64,000 nt of DNA from Pseudomonadota bacterium (GCA_018817425.1 JAHITX010000127.1:1-64000), one strand, 5' to 3'; shown: positions 20,272 through 28,310, counted from the first letter of the stretch. The notes: a model not told the origin generated them from the letters alone. Translations and numbers: made by a program.

Positions 20272-20511
20272 TCATGTTTTTTCGTATGTTTTTATGAAAT
20301 CGTCTCGTGATAGGCTATCTTGTGTGCAGATTGTCCTTAAAGTAGAAGCCTTTATTTTAGTATGATTTGGCATAGTCAAAGGGGTTTTACTGCCGTCCGG
20401 ATTTTCTCGTACCATAGAAATATGTTCCCTTTCGCGAACTATACGAAAACCCAATATCTCCAAAGTTCTTACAACATTTCGTTTTGGTGCGTCTGTGGGA
20501 AATTTAGACAT
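20272..20511 (-). CDS. hicA: HicA-family mRNA interferase toxin
   Basis: This small protein of 79 residues has the HicA/YcfA double-stranded-RNA-binding-like pattern: ILGFRIVREREHISM with the conserved His, then MPNHTKIKASTLRTI, where family members usually have a conserved core ending in KGTLRSI. HicA cleaves mRNA and is neutralised by HicB. The adjacent upstream gene is HicB-like, 5 bases away, so the order here is antitoxin then toxin, the reverse of classical hicAB but known in the family. Confidence 0.75.
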   Translation of the reverse strand: MSKFPTDAPKRNVVRTLEILGFRIVREREHISMVRENPDGSKTPLTMPNHTKIKASTLRTICTQDSLSRDDFIKTYEKT

Positions 20512-20516
20512 TAACG

Positions 20517-20735
20517 TTAAATCCCGGCTTCGGCAACAAATGCCTCAAGAATAGGCGGCTCAATATCAAGGTCTTTGTCTCCAAAGGTTTCGATATGGAA
20601 ACGGATTGCAGACTTTACGTCTGACAAAGCTTCTTCATAGGTATCCCCTTGTCCAACTACAATCCCCTTGATTCCCAAGGGATAGGCAACATATCCATCA
20701 GAATGCTTTTCGACAACCACTTTATATTGTTTCAT
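20517..20735 (-). CDS. hicB: HicB-family antitoxin
   Basis: This 72-residue protein has the HicB N-terminal fold: YKVVVEKHSDGYVAYPLGIKG, then QGDTYEEALSDVKSAIRFH. No separate DNA-binding domain is present after it. A longer frame starts at 20837, but ATG 20735 has a strong AGGGGGT ribosome binding site just upstream and matches the family start. It should bind and block the neighbouring HicA-like toxin. Confidence 0.78.
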   Translation of the reverse strand: MKQYKVVVEKHSDGYVAYPLGIKGIVVGQGDTYEEALSDVKSAIRFHIETFGDKDLDIEPPILEAFVAEAGI

Positions 20736-20837
20736 TATTACCCCCTTTTCGACTTTTTGAAAAGCATACCATAAAATACCATTTAAGAAAAGCTGGCATT
20801 TAATTAAATGCCTTATATTCGCCTTCCTCTTCCCCAT

Positions 20838-21159
20838 CCACTCACAGGGCCATAAGGTACTCGACTCATAATTAATTATGTAATTCGATCTCTTTTTAAT
20901 GAACTCTTAGTAAGTTACAAAGGGATATCTGCTATTAGTTTACATGAAAAAAACTTTGGTATATAAAAATATCTCCAATTGAGAACAGAAAAGAAGCCAT
21001 TTTAATAAACTTTTTTCCCTTGAAAACAATAATTCACCTACCAAACAAATACTACCGGATTCTTTGAAAAATGTTTATTACGGATGGAAAGAGAGTAACG
21101 GTGAAACTGTGCCACCCGGCTTTTTGGGTCGGCACCAGTGACTGGATCTGCCGTCATTG
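20838..21159. other. intergenic region, nothing recognised
   Basis: This AT-rich gap lies between two toxin-antitoxin pairs. I see no convincing RNA gene, terminator or coding frame. A plus-strand frame starting at 21071 is the antisense shadow of the downstream antitoxin gene. Confidence 0.4.
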
Positions 21160-21504
21160 TCAATCTATTAATTGCTCGACACTAATTCCCATTGCTTCTG
21201 ATAGTTTTGACAATGTGGTTTTTCTTGGGCTGGCATTACCACTTTCTATCCTTGCTAAGGCTGATTGCTTCATTCCTGCTTTGGTGGCCAATTCTGCCTG
21301 GGTAAGTTTAAAATATTCCCGCCATGCCTTGATTAAACCTTCACCTCGAACATTGGCCTTTACAACCTCATTTGGAAACCAGACATCGGATTCATCAGGC
21401 TCGACCTGTTTATGAATTAGAGCCTGGTATTCACTCCAAGGAATAACTGCAAAAGCGGGTTTGCCGTTTTGTGAAATGATTTGAGGATCAGTACGTACGC
21501 TCAT
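21160..21504 (-). CDS. antitoxin with C-terminal Xre-type helix-turn-helix
   Basis: This is a 114-residue protein. The N-terminal part (PQIISQNGKPAFAVIPWSEY) resembles the Phd/YefM antitoxin fold. The C-terminal part (about 58-112; KLTQAELATKAGMKQSALAR, then a Ser/Pro turn) is a Cro/C1-type DNA-binding domain. It should bind the RelE-like toxin encoded just upstream and repress the operon. It overlaps the toxin gene by 17 bases. Confidence 0.82.
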   Translation of the reverse strand: MSVRTDPQIISQNGKPAFAVIPWSEYQALIHKQVEPDESDVWFPNEVVKANVRGEGLIKAWREYFKLTQAELATKAGMKQSALARIESGNASPRKTTLSKLSEAMGISVEQLID

Positions 21505-21709
21505 CTCGTTTTTTAACCTCTTGTATTTCTATAATTTTAACGATGTTGGCATAATTAAAGAGCACTCGATATCGGCCCACTCTCAGGCGATAATCATAAC
21601 GGTGATCCTTCAGTTCAGAAATATCAAGCTGTTTGCATTTTGGAAAATTCGCCAACTGATCCACGCTGTTATGGATTGCCTCCCGGTAATGAATGGGAAT
21701 CTTTTTCAT
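21488..21709 (-). CDS. RelE/ParE-family toxin
   Basis: This 73-residue protein has the compact RelE fold, with the basic segment ELKDHRYDYRLRVGRYRVLF and the C-terminal strand VKIIEIQEVKKRDE. Toxins of this type are usually ribosome-dependent mRNA nucleases. The gene precedes and overlaps its antitoxin, the higB-higA order. Confidence 0.82.
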   Translation of the reverse strand: MKKIPIHYREAIHNSVDQLANFPKCKQLDISELKDHRYDYRLRVGRYRVLFNYANIVKIIEIQEVKKRDERTY

Positions 21710-21834
21710 TTGTTTGCGCGCTTGGTTATGCTAAATGATCTCATTCATGAAAAATATATAACATATTATATCATAAAGTCAATGTATAAAATAACATATA
21801 ATAACAATAGCCGGGGCAAGTTTAGTACCCTTGT

Positions 21835-21930
21835 AGTAATGGGACGCTGTTAGTATTTAACTATAAATCAGAAAGTTAGAATGGCAATGAGAGCTATATG
21901 AACTTAAAAACGTAAAAGCGTCCCATTACT
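21835..21930. repeat. REP-like inverted repeat pair
   Basis: AGTAATGGGACGCT (21835-21848) and its exact complement AGCGTCCCATTACT (21917-21930) are separated by 68 bases. The core GGGACG...ATTACT is related to the repeats flanking the REP-associated transposase at 22995-24011. This may be a non-autonomous unit mobilised by that enzyme. The rest of the gap 21710-22150 shows nothing else clear. Confidence 0.55.
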
Positions 21931-22150
21931 TTCTCTCTATTATCAACAAAACTCAACAACCTAATGTCCCTATGTTCCTCTGTACTCAAAATTAATCCTC
22001 AGTCGATCTCCGTTAATATACTATTATAAATGAAACTTAATAATCTAATAACGTCCCTGTTTTCACGTCATTTAAAAAAGAGACCATCTTTTTTAATAGG
22101 GGTGTGTTTTTTCTCTTGACGAACCCTTTAATGGGTGACCCCTATCTTCC

Positions 22151-22447
22151 TTATTCCATAATTTCTTCTACTGGCAATATCTGCTTGCCATGTCTAATTG
22201 TGAGAATAGATATTTGGTTCTTTTCAATACGATAAATGATGCGGTAATTTCCGTAAATTAGCTCTCTGAATTGATCGTTTGAAATTTCAGGCACAATCCT
22301 ACCTAGCGCAGGGGAAGATTTTAGCTGCGCAACTTTTGAAAATATTGTATCAACCCATTTTTCTGCTGCTGAAGGCTTGTCCTGAGCGATGTATGCTGCG
22401 ATTTCAGTGACCCTATCTATAGCCAGCGGTGACCAGATTATCTTCAT
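22151..22447 (-). CDS. RelE/ParE-family toxin
   Basis: This 98-residue protein has the ParE/RelE plasmid-stabilisation pattern: WSPLAIDRVTEIAAYIAQDKP at the N-terminus, LKSSPALGRIVPE in the middle and FRELIYGNYRIIYRIEKNQI, then ILTIRHGKQ near the end. Whether the target is gyrase (ParE) or ribosome-bound mRNA (RelE) is uncertain. Its start overlaps the antitoxin stop by 4 bases. Confidence 0.87.
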   Translation of the reverse strand: MKIIWSPLAIDRVTEIAAYIAQDKPSAAEKWVDTIFSKVAQLKSSPALGRIVPEISNDQFRELIYGNYRIIYRIEKNQISILTIRHGKQILPVEEIME

Positions 22448-22725
22448 TTTTGGATTCGCCTCAAGACATTTTCTTTTGCATCATCATGATTTATTCCGTG
22501 TCCGGTCTCAATTTGGTTTAAGGCTATTTGAACATCTGTAAGAAGGTCAAGTCTCTCCTGTATTGCCTCATACTCTTGGGCATCTATAAGTACGGCAACA
22601 CCTTTTCCGTGTTGGGTGATGATCAATGGTCTTTTTGTGTCGTGGACTTGCTTGATGAAATTCGCAATACCTGTTCTTACCTCAGATAACGGTTTGATAT
22701 CCTGGTCAATTTTTAGTCGTTGCAT
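22444..22725 (-). CDS. Phd/YefM-family antitoxin
   Basis: This 93-residue protein has the Phd/YefM N-terminal DNA-binding and dimerisation fold (IKPLSEVRTGIANFIKQV, then PLIITQHGKGVAVLIDAQEY). The C-terminal tail should wrap the toxin encoded immediately downstream. The 4-base overlap suggests coupled translation and autoregulation. Confidence 0.87.
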   Translation of the reverse strand: MQRLKIDQDIKPLSEVRTGIANFIKQVHDTKRPLIITQHGKGVAVLIDAQEYEAIQERLDLLTDVQIALNQIETGHGINHDDAKENVLRRIQK

Positions 22726-22810
22726 ATTGCACCTCCATTATATTCAAGATTTAGTACAATATAGCGTACTTTATTTGTACTGGCAAGATTTTGTTGAGGG
22801 GGAATAAAAT

Positions 22811-22980
22811 CACCCGGAGCGTAGCAATTGGGTGCATTGCTTTTGTGTATGCCCGGCATGGGCGTTTCAGTGAGGAAAGGTCTGAAGGAAGCCGGATTGC
22901 AAAGCTATGAGCCGACGAACAGAAACAGCAAGGCCCAGTCTCCGGGTGAGTTAGCACAACATAACGAAGCCCATGGGTGA
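22811..22980 (+). ncRNA. group II intron-like RNA remnant
   Basis: The segment folds into nested helices: CACCCGGAG (22811-22819) pairs with CTCCGGGTG (22940-22948), and GCAAT...ATTGC (22824-22840) forms an inner hairpin. The stretch AGTGAGGAAAGGTCTGAAGG and the later GACGAACAGAAAC resemble domain I of bacterial group II introns. No reverse transcriptase follows; the sequence runs straight into the end of the transposase gene. I read it as a 5' remnant. The resemblance is from memory and needs a covariance search. Confidence 0.45.
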
Positions 22981-22982
22981 TA

Positions 22983-23000
22983 ACGTCTATGCTTTTATGC
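22983..23000. repeat. inverted repeat flanking the REP-associated transposase (left)
   Basis: ACGTCTATGCTTTTATGC at 22983-23000 is the exact reverse complement of 24047-24064. The pair brackets the transposase gene, as expected for REP sequences around a RAYT. Confidence 0.7.
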
Positions 23001-24011
23001 GTTCCCATTATTAGTTAGCTCAAATCGATTTTCTCTTGCGATTTTTTCACCCCTTCTCGAAGAACGACTAATCGCAGGCTGGCTCATGTTTAATATACCT
23101 GCAATTTCAACTGTGCTCATCCCAAGTTTTCGATGTGCCCAAAAGCACAGCAGGGACCTGGCTCGAACTGTTTGGGGGGATTTGTCGCATGCAGTGACCT
23201 CTTCAGGCTTTATCCCCAGAAGTTTAGCCACGCGCTCTTTTACAACATCAAAATCAATGCCCCTGGCTTTTAATTCATATTTCTGTTTAAAAGATTCTTC
23301 AGATGATTTGAGAACATTTTCAACAAAATCGCTATTGCCCAAAATACGCTCATCACCTTTAAGGCGAATTCCAGCTTTGCGAGATTCTTTGAGAGCGGTC
23401 CACCCGCCCGAACTCCTTAATAGTCCGCCTCCTGTCAAATCAGGGCGGTTCCCCAAAGAAATGCCCTTGCCAACAAAATCCCGGTACATCTTCCGGGCTT
23501 CTCTTTTTTTCTCAGAGAAAAAACCGTAAATATAATTGATATTCTGCCATGTTTCCTTCGGAGATCTCATTAATACATGATGACCGCACCATAGATATTT
23601 GTCCAGCTCACCAAGGCTTGAGACAAGTCCCGCCCTTAGAGGGTTCAAGTGAATATACCGCACCAGCTCTTTTAAATACACGTCTTCTTGACACAAGATA
23701 GATTTATAACGGTTTTGAAATAGCTGGCCATGCCGACGATACTTTTTATTAAACCAACCGGCATATCCGGTTAGCAATCGGCTCATGAATACTGAAATAG
23801 GAACCAACCCGGTTCTTAGTAACAGATGCACATGATTAGTCATTAAAGCCCATGCAAAACAATCCGTTCTTGTCTCAGGGATCAGCTCAGAAAGCCGGTT
23901 CAAAAAATTTGTCCGGTCAAAATCAGACCTGAAAATTTTTCGTCGTTCGATTCCCCGAATGATTACGTGATGCAATGCACCAGTACAGTCTATTCTTGCT
24001 TTCCTTGGCAT
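22995..24011 (-). CDS. REP-associated tyrosine transposase (Y1/HUH, RAYT-like) with C-terminal helix-turn-helix
   Basis: This 338-residue protein has an N-terminal Y1-transposase domain (about 1-200): RIDCTGALHHVIIRGIERR, the metal-binding HUH motif in MTNHVHLLL, and YIHLNPLRAGLV with downstream catalytic region. The C-terminal 130 residues contain a DnaA/Xre-like helix-turn-helix ending in MSTVEIAGILNMSQPAISR. RAYTs nick and move single-stranded REP palindromes. The 18-bp inverted repeats at 22983-23000 and 24047-24064 sit at the 3' end and just upstream of the gene. The gene seems intact. Confidence 0.88.
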   Translation of the reverse strand: MPRKARIDCTGALHHVIIRGIERRKIFRSDFDRTNFLNRLSELIPETRTDCFAWALMTNHVHLLLRTGLVPISVFMSRLLTGYAGWFNKKYRRHGQLFQNRYKSILCQEDVYLKELVRYIHLNPLRAGLVSSLGELDKYLWCGHHVLMRSPKETWQNINYIYGFFSEKKREARKMYRDFVGKGISLGNRPDLTGGGLLRSSGGWTALKESRKAGIRLKGDERILGNSDFVENVLKSSEESFKQKYELKARGIDFDVVKERVAKLLGIKPEEVTACDKSPQTVRARSLLCFWAHRKLGMSTVEIAGILNMSQPAISRSSRRGEKIARENRFELTNNGNA

Positions 24012-24046
24012 ACGGGGTAACTATCATAGGTTTTGCTATATGTAAA

Positions 24047-24064
24047 GCATAAAAGCATAGACGT
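24047..24064. repeat. inverted repeat flanking the REP-associated transposase (right)
   Basis: GCATAAAAGCATAGACGT is the exact reverse complement of the copy at 22983-23000 and lies just upstream of the transposase start. It continues into CCCCATTACT, which echoes the repeat arms near 21835 and 21917. Confidence 0.7.
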
Positions 24065-24524
24065 CCCCATTACTACCACCCGGGAACCCAAACCGGTAGT
24101 GTTCTATCCATGTTTTACTCAAACCGAGTCTATTTGAGAAAAAAGGCGCGGGTTCTCGATCGGGTGTGAAACGAAAGATTATAAGCAAATGATTTAGATC
24201 AAAGACTTCTATTTTCATATAAAAGTAAACGGTAAAGGTCAAATATAGACCTGACCCCTATTCTCAAATCATTTTATACAGTTATATCCAAATAGTGTGT
24301 GTCTGTAAAAATATCAGAGATTGTATGAAAAATTGCAGGAGACCTTGAAAAAAAGCAGTTTGATGGTGAAAAGTAATCCTGTTTTTATACTTCTTGACTA
24401 AAAGTTCTTGACTAAAAGCAAGTCCCTATTTATAACCAGCCAAAATTGTGCCTAATGAGCTGTTATTTTTACGAAGTGGACTTATTGGAAGTAAATGGAC
24501 TTAAATATAGAGGAGGTGGGGGCG

Positions 24525-25190
24525 ATGATTTCTAAAAGATTAGCTTTTGTTATTGTGTTTTTTACTTTGGTCTTCGTGTGTGCTGCATCCCAGGCGTTTT
24601 CGGCATCTTATTGGAGTTACGATGGTCAGGCGTATTCAAAGGTCATCTGGTCTGTTGATGGCACATCAACGCAAGATCAGCAATTCTACGGTCCATTGAC
24701 CGGCAGTGTAGATGCGGTAGTAAGCTTTGCTGACGGACATGCCCAGTCAGGCGATACTTCTGCTTCAGTGAACTCAATTGCAGTCGGTTTGATCGGATAT
24801 CACAGCACCATATCCAGCGGAACGGCCGCTGCCACAATCTATGGTCTTGCGGAAGGTGCGTACACGATCAGTTTCGACTATGTTACGACCCCAAACAAAG
24901 TAGAGGGGCTGCTGTTCAGCACAGCCTATGCCGGATATGAGATGTCAGGAAGTTCGAATGAACTGTCGGGCTCCGATCATTTTTCAACGATAGTCAATCC
25001 CGATGAGTGGGTATCATTTTTTACCCGCTGTCAGACCAACGCCCTGGATGGTTCGATCACTGCAAGCGCAAGCATATTCAATATCACAGTGGAGCCTTAT
25101 TCAGCTATCCCTACCCCCATTCCTGGCGCTGCCTGGCTTCTGGGGTCTGGTCTTATAGGACTGGCAGGTTTTAGCAGAAGAAAAAAATAG
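24525..25190 (+). CDS. secreted PEP-CTERM sorting-domain protein
   Basis: This protein of about 221 residues starts with a signal peptide (RLAFVIVFFTLVFVCAASQA). It has a central Ser/Gly/Thr-rich beta-type region with no recognised enzyme motif. It ends in a PEP-CTERM-type tripartite signal: a Pro-rich motif (IPTPIPGAAW), a hydrophobic helix (LLGSGLIGLAGF) and a basic tail (SRRKK). Exosortase systems remove such tails and anchor or release the protein in the envelope matrix; no exosortase is in this window. ATG 24525 follows AGGAGGTGG, so the longer frame from 24495 is not preferred. Confidence 0.88.
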   Translation: MISKRLAFVIVFFTLVFVCAASQAFSASYWSYDGQAYSKVIWSVDGTSTQDQQFYGPLTGSVDAVVSFADGHAQSGDTSASVNSIAVGLIGYHSTISSGTAAATIYGLAEGAYTISFDYVTTPNKVEGLLFSTAYAGYEMSGSSNELSGSDHFSTIVNPDEWVSFFTRCQTNALDGSITASASIFNITVEPYSAIPTPIPGAAWLLGSGLIGLAGFSRRKK

Positions 25191-25212
25191 TATGAAAATA
25201 TGAACAGGCATT

Positions 25213-25252
25213 AAAGGCAGGACTATTGACTTAGTTCCTGCCTTTTTATTTA
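25213..25252 (+). terminator. Rho-independent terminator after the PEP-CTERM gene
   Basis: AAAGGCAGGA (25213-25222) pairs with TCCTGCCTTT (25236-25245) and is followed by TTATTTATTT. It lies 22 bases after the stop codon. Confidence 0.88.
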
Positions 25253-25261
25253 TTTGCTTCC

Positions 25262-25438
25262 TTTACGCTGTCCAGTAATGGCTATGTTCAGTTCGGAATC
25301 ATGGATACCGTTTTCCAAGATAATTCCGGCAGTCTGAAACTCACCGTAACTGGATCGTCAGTACCTCTCCCGTCAGCTTTCTGGCTCTTAGGTTCAGGCC
25401 TTCTGGGCATAATAAGGCTGAAACGCAAAATTTCATAA
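25262..25438 (+). pseudogene. C-terminal remnant of a second PEP-CTERM protein
   Basis: Reading the frame that ends with TAA at 25436-25438 gives a tail with the typical pre-sorting sequence FQDNSGSLKLTVTGS, then VPLPSAFWLLGSGLLG and a basic end (RLKRK). This is an unmistakable PEP-CTERM signal, but no signal peptide or ribosome binding site precedes it and the previous gene's terminator lies right upstream. It looks like the 3' end of a deleted paralogue. Confidence 0.7.
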
Positions 25439-25479
25439 AAATAGTCTTGATAGACATTTAAAAGAGGAAAAATATAAAA

Positions 25480-25575
25480 ATGAAAAGACAAATTTCAACA
25501 GGGATTGCATTGTTGTTTTTATTATTCGGAATGGCTGGCGTATCTCAGGCAGACTTAGTAAAAATTGGTCAGTAA
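25480..25575 (+). pseudogene. truncated secreted-protein gene (signal peptide only)
   Basis: ATG 25480 follows a good ribosome binding site (AAGAGG) and encodes a 31-residue peptide: MKRQISTGIALLFLLFGMAG, a Sec signal peptide, then VSQADLVKIGQ and a stop. The mature start resembles the N-terminus of secreted formylglycine-generating-enzyme-like proteins that often carry PEP-CTERM tails. The body of the gene is missing, consistent with a deletion between this point and the recombinase element. Confidence 0.55.
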
Positions 25576-25862
25576 AAAATATGGGGGTCCGCTTTTGGCC
25601 CTTATTTACCATATCAATATCAATAAGTTCATCTTTACATTTTTGAAATTTATGGACTGGCGTCATTCAAAATGGAACTGAATTTATTATCAAACCCTTT
25701 GAATTTCGAAATTCAATATCATGATTTGCGTTAGAAATCTACTAGTTCCATGAAAATGTTAGATCTATTTCTTACAGGAAGCTATACGTACTAAAATCTG
25801 ATTTTCTTATTGAAGTTAATGGGTTAGATGTTGTTTAACAATCTCATGGTTTTATGTTTTAG

Positions 25863-26750
25863 TCAAGGATTATTTTGGGTGCCAACCGTTTGTTGCATGA
25901 TCACCTCCATAGCTTTGAAGTAGTCTCTCTGCACTTTCATGTTTGAGATCCAGCAGTACCGCTGAGTGGTTTTCACATGGCTATGCCCCAAGAGATCCTG
26001 AATGGTGCAGAGATCGGCATCGGCATTGAGCAGTTGGGTGGCCATAGTGTGCCGGAGATGGTGACAGGACACCTTGAGTTTTGCTTGGCGAGCATACAAT
26101 TCCATGCGCCGCTGTATGCCGCGGATGGAGATAGGCTGTCCCTGGCAGGGTTTCTTTTCCGATAGAAAGATCTTCCCGGTCCTGGAGGGAGGCCGTACCC
26201 TCAGATAGGCCGCCAGGGCCTGAAGGACATCATGGCTCATATAGACAACCCGATCTTTTCCACCCTTGCCATCCTCGACCAGTATGGTCTTGCGTTTGAC
26301 ATCTATGACGCCTATGGTTAGATTGGCTACCTCTTCCACTCGTAACCCGCATCGGAGCATAAGCATGAACATGGCCCGGTCACGTGCACCTTTTATGACC
26401 TTGAAGAGGCTGACCACCTGTTCGTCTCTCAGATATCGAGGTAGAGGTCTGGACATCTTCTGGAAGTGATTCTTCCTGATGGGGTTGGCAATGGTTACCC
26501 CTTCATCTTCCCGCAGGTAATGGTAGAACTGACGGATAGCATTCAAGTGGCAGTTTACCGTCTTTGGCACCAGCCTCTTCCTCATCATATGCTCAATGTA
26601 GCGTGATACTGTGGCGGATGTCACCTCCTCCACCGGCACATCCAGCCAGATGATAAAGTGTTTAATGAGATTCAGATAGTTCTTCACGGCATGGGGTGAA
26701 AAGTTCCTGCGCTTCATAAATCGCCGCCAATTCAGGATCACATCGATCAT
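25863..26750 (-). CDS. tyrosine recombinase, second gene of the pair
   Basis: This 295-residue XerC/D-like phage integrase-family recombinase has an N-terminal SAM-like core-binding domain (about 1-90) and a catalytic domain. Visible active-site residues are Arg in RCGLRVEEVANL, the HxxR box in HHLRHTMATQLL and the nucleophilic Tyr in GHSHVKTTQRY. ATG 26750 has a strong AAGGAGG site, so the gene truly overlaps the upstream recombinase by 89 bases in another frame. It is intact. Overlap and shared orientation imply that both proteins act together. Confidence 0.9.
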   Translation of the reverse strand: MIDVILNWRRFMKRRNFSPHAVKNYLNLIKHFIIWLDVPVEEVTSATVSRYIEHMMRKRLVPKTVNCHLNAIRQFYHYLREDEGVTIANPIRKNHFQKMSRPLPRYLRDEQVVSLFKVIKGARDRAMFMLMLRCGLRVEEVANLTIGVIDVKRKTILVEDGKGGKDRVVYMSHDVLQALAAYLRVRPPSRTGKIFLSEKKPCQGQPISIRGIQRRMELYARQAKLKVSCHHLRHTMATQLLNADADLCTIQDLLGHSHVKTTQRYCWISNMKVQRDYFKAMEVIMQQTVGTQNNP

Positions 26751-27795
26751 GACTATCCCTCCTTTCGATCTTCGACATGGCTCTAAAATATTCTTCCTCC
26801 CGGGTCTTATCGGTCAGTCGGGCATAACGCCTCGTCTGCTCAATGCTCCGGTGACCCAGCAAAACCTGGAGACACTCCAGACGCATGCCGGCGTTAAGAA
26901 ACTCCGTGGCAAAAGTGTGCCGAAGCGCATGCAGGGAATATCCTTTGTCTGCTAATCCCGCCTTGACCAGATAGCGCTGAAAGATCATCCGAGCGGTGCT
27001 GTAAGACATAGTGCCGGTCCGAGTGTAGATCAGGTACTCCTCGCCAGGATACCTTTGCTTTAACCATTTCCGCAGAGCCCTGACCGCATCATCACTGAGA
27101 TAGACCACCCTGCCCAACCGATTCTTCTCTCCTTCGTAAACCTCTATTTTCCGCTCCTTGAGATAGACGTCGGCCATCTTGGTATTGAGTAGTTCACCGA
27201 TCCGCATACCTGTTCTCAACAAGACCAGGATCATGGCTCGGTTACGGACATTTTGAATAACCAAAAGCAGCTGCCGCAGATCATCCGGGTCCATCGCCCG
27301 TGGCAGCCGCTCCGGTAACTGCAACCGTATCCTCCGGCCAAATATTTCTGCAGAGACTATTCCTTCCTCCAGCAAATAGCGGAGGAAGGCTTGCACATTT
27401 ACCAGCTTTGTCCTGATTGTCGTAATCATATTCCCCCGGTCCTGCTCGTGCTCGATAAACGCCTCCACATCCCTTCGGGTAATGGCTTCCAGAGATGTCA
27501 GGCCGCTATCCCTTAAGAGGGTAAGAAAAAGAACAATAGTTCCAAAGCGACTATACAGGGTCCTCGGTCTGCGGTTGCCAAGTGTCAGGTAACGAAGATA
27601 GGCTTCCACCTGATCCTTCCCCGGCAGGTCCATCCGGCCCAGCCGCTTCAAAATCTTGCCCAGCACTTCTAAACAGCCTTCAGGATGTTTGTTAAATCGT
27701 AATCGCATTTGATAATAACGGTGAGCCATAATGGCGGGAGTCTTAAAATCAGAAAATATTTCCGTCTGCTGAAGATCACTATATCCAATCGTCAT
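26662..27795 (-). CDS. tyrosine recombinase, first gene of the pair
   Basis: This 377-residue integrase-family recombinase has an N-terminal extension, a core-binding domain (about 65-165) and a catalytic domain with RTGMRIGEL, HALRHTFATEFL and the Tyr in GHRSIEQTRRYARL. Its start has AAGGAGG upstream. It is the promoter-proximal gene of the two-recombinase element and is longer than XerC/D (about 300), a feature shared with RitA-type recombinases. Confidence 0.9.
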   Translation of the reverse strand: MTIGYSDLQQTEIFSDFKTPAIMAHRYYQMRLRFNKHPEGCLEVLGKILKRLGRMDLPGKDQVEAYLRYLTLGNRRPRTLYSRFGTIVLFLTLLRDSGLTSLEAITRRDVEAFIEHEQDRGNMITTIRTKLVNVQAFLRYLLEEGIVSAEIFGRRIRLQLPERLPRAMDPDDLRQLLLVIQNVRNRAMILVLLRTGMRIGELLNTKMADVYLKERKIEVYEGEKNRLGRVVYLSDDAVRALRKWLKQRYPGEEYLIYTRTGTMSYSTARMIFQRYLVKAGLADKGYSLHALRHTFATEFLNAGMRLECLQVLLGHRSIEQTRRYARLTDKTREEEYFRAMSKIERRDSHDRCDPELAAIYEAQELFTPCREELSESH

Positions 27796-27891
27796 CTCTG
27801 CCTCCTTTTCTTATATCAAGAAAAAAATCAGATAGATGATGACTTATAATCCCTTATCTGTCAAACATCAGGTTGGTACGTATAGCAGGAA

Positions 27892-28310
27892 GCAAAAGTT
27901 TACAGCAGAAAGTGGATATATATCAAAAAAGACTGTTTACTCATTTATCTCCCGCAATATTTTATTCCAAGATGCTATCAAACATAAAATAATGTTGTTT
28001 CGAGGCAATAGCCGAGAAATTTTTAGACTCTGAAAGAAATAAAAATAAAAGATTTCTCGCTTCGCTTTGAAATGACACAAAAATGAATTGCTGCACAGTT
28101 TCTCGCTCGAAATGATAAAAGAGTCGATATTTCTATTATGACACAGTCTCTGTAGCAAGAAACCTTATATAGTAAGGGTTCAGAATCCTCATAAAGAAAA
28201 CTCATAAAGAAAACAGTTGATTAATTCCATAAAATCATGAGAAAATCCAGTTAATTTTATAAATCCGTTCAAATAATTTATGTATACTTAAAAACTTAAA
28301 GGATACCGCC
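27892..28310. other. intergenic region right of the recombinase element
   Basis: No gene is supported. Between about 28045 and 28125 the phrase TTTCTCGCTtcgcTTTGAAATGACA is followed by the degenerate repeat TTTCTCGCTCGAAATGATA, a pattern of dispersed intergenic repeats in related genomes (from memory). The promoter of the downstream acyl-CoA synthetase gene should lie in the AT-rich last 100 bases. Confidence 0.4.

Larger units (their letters stand above)
25781..27886 (-). mobile_element. 2.1-kb element with two tandem tyrosine recombinases and terminal inverted repeats
   Basis: The ends GCTATACGTAC (25781-25791) and GTACGTATAGC (27876-27886) are perfect 11-bp inverted repeats and continue as an imperfect match for about 25 bp inward (CTGATTTT against CTGATGTTT). 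AGGAA occurs directly outside both ends (25776-25780 and 27887-27891), like a short target or coupling-sequence repeat. The two recombinase genes are the only cargo. The layout resembles RIT (recombinase-in-trio) elements but has two genes, not three. Confidence 0.68.

Noticed and set aside
21071-21415. 114-codon plus-strand frame
   Set aside because: It is antisense to the Xre-type antitoxin gene and has no family features.
22751-23008. 85-codon minus-strand frame
   Set aside because: It is antisense to the group II intron-like RNA segment; such frames are often miscalled as hypothetical proteins.
28045-28125. Possible small RNA in the repeated TTTCTCGCT region
   Set aside because: The pattern looks like a degenerate dispersed repeat, with no promoter or terminator around it.
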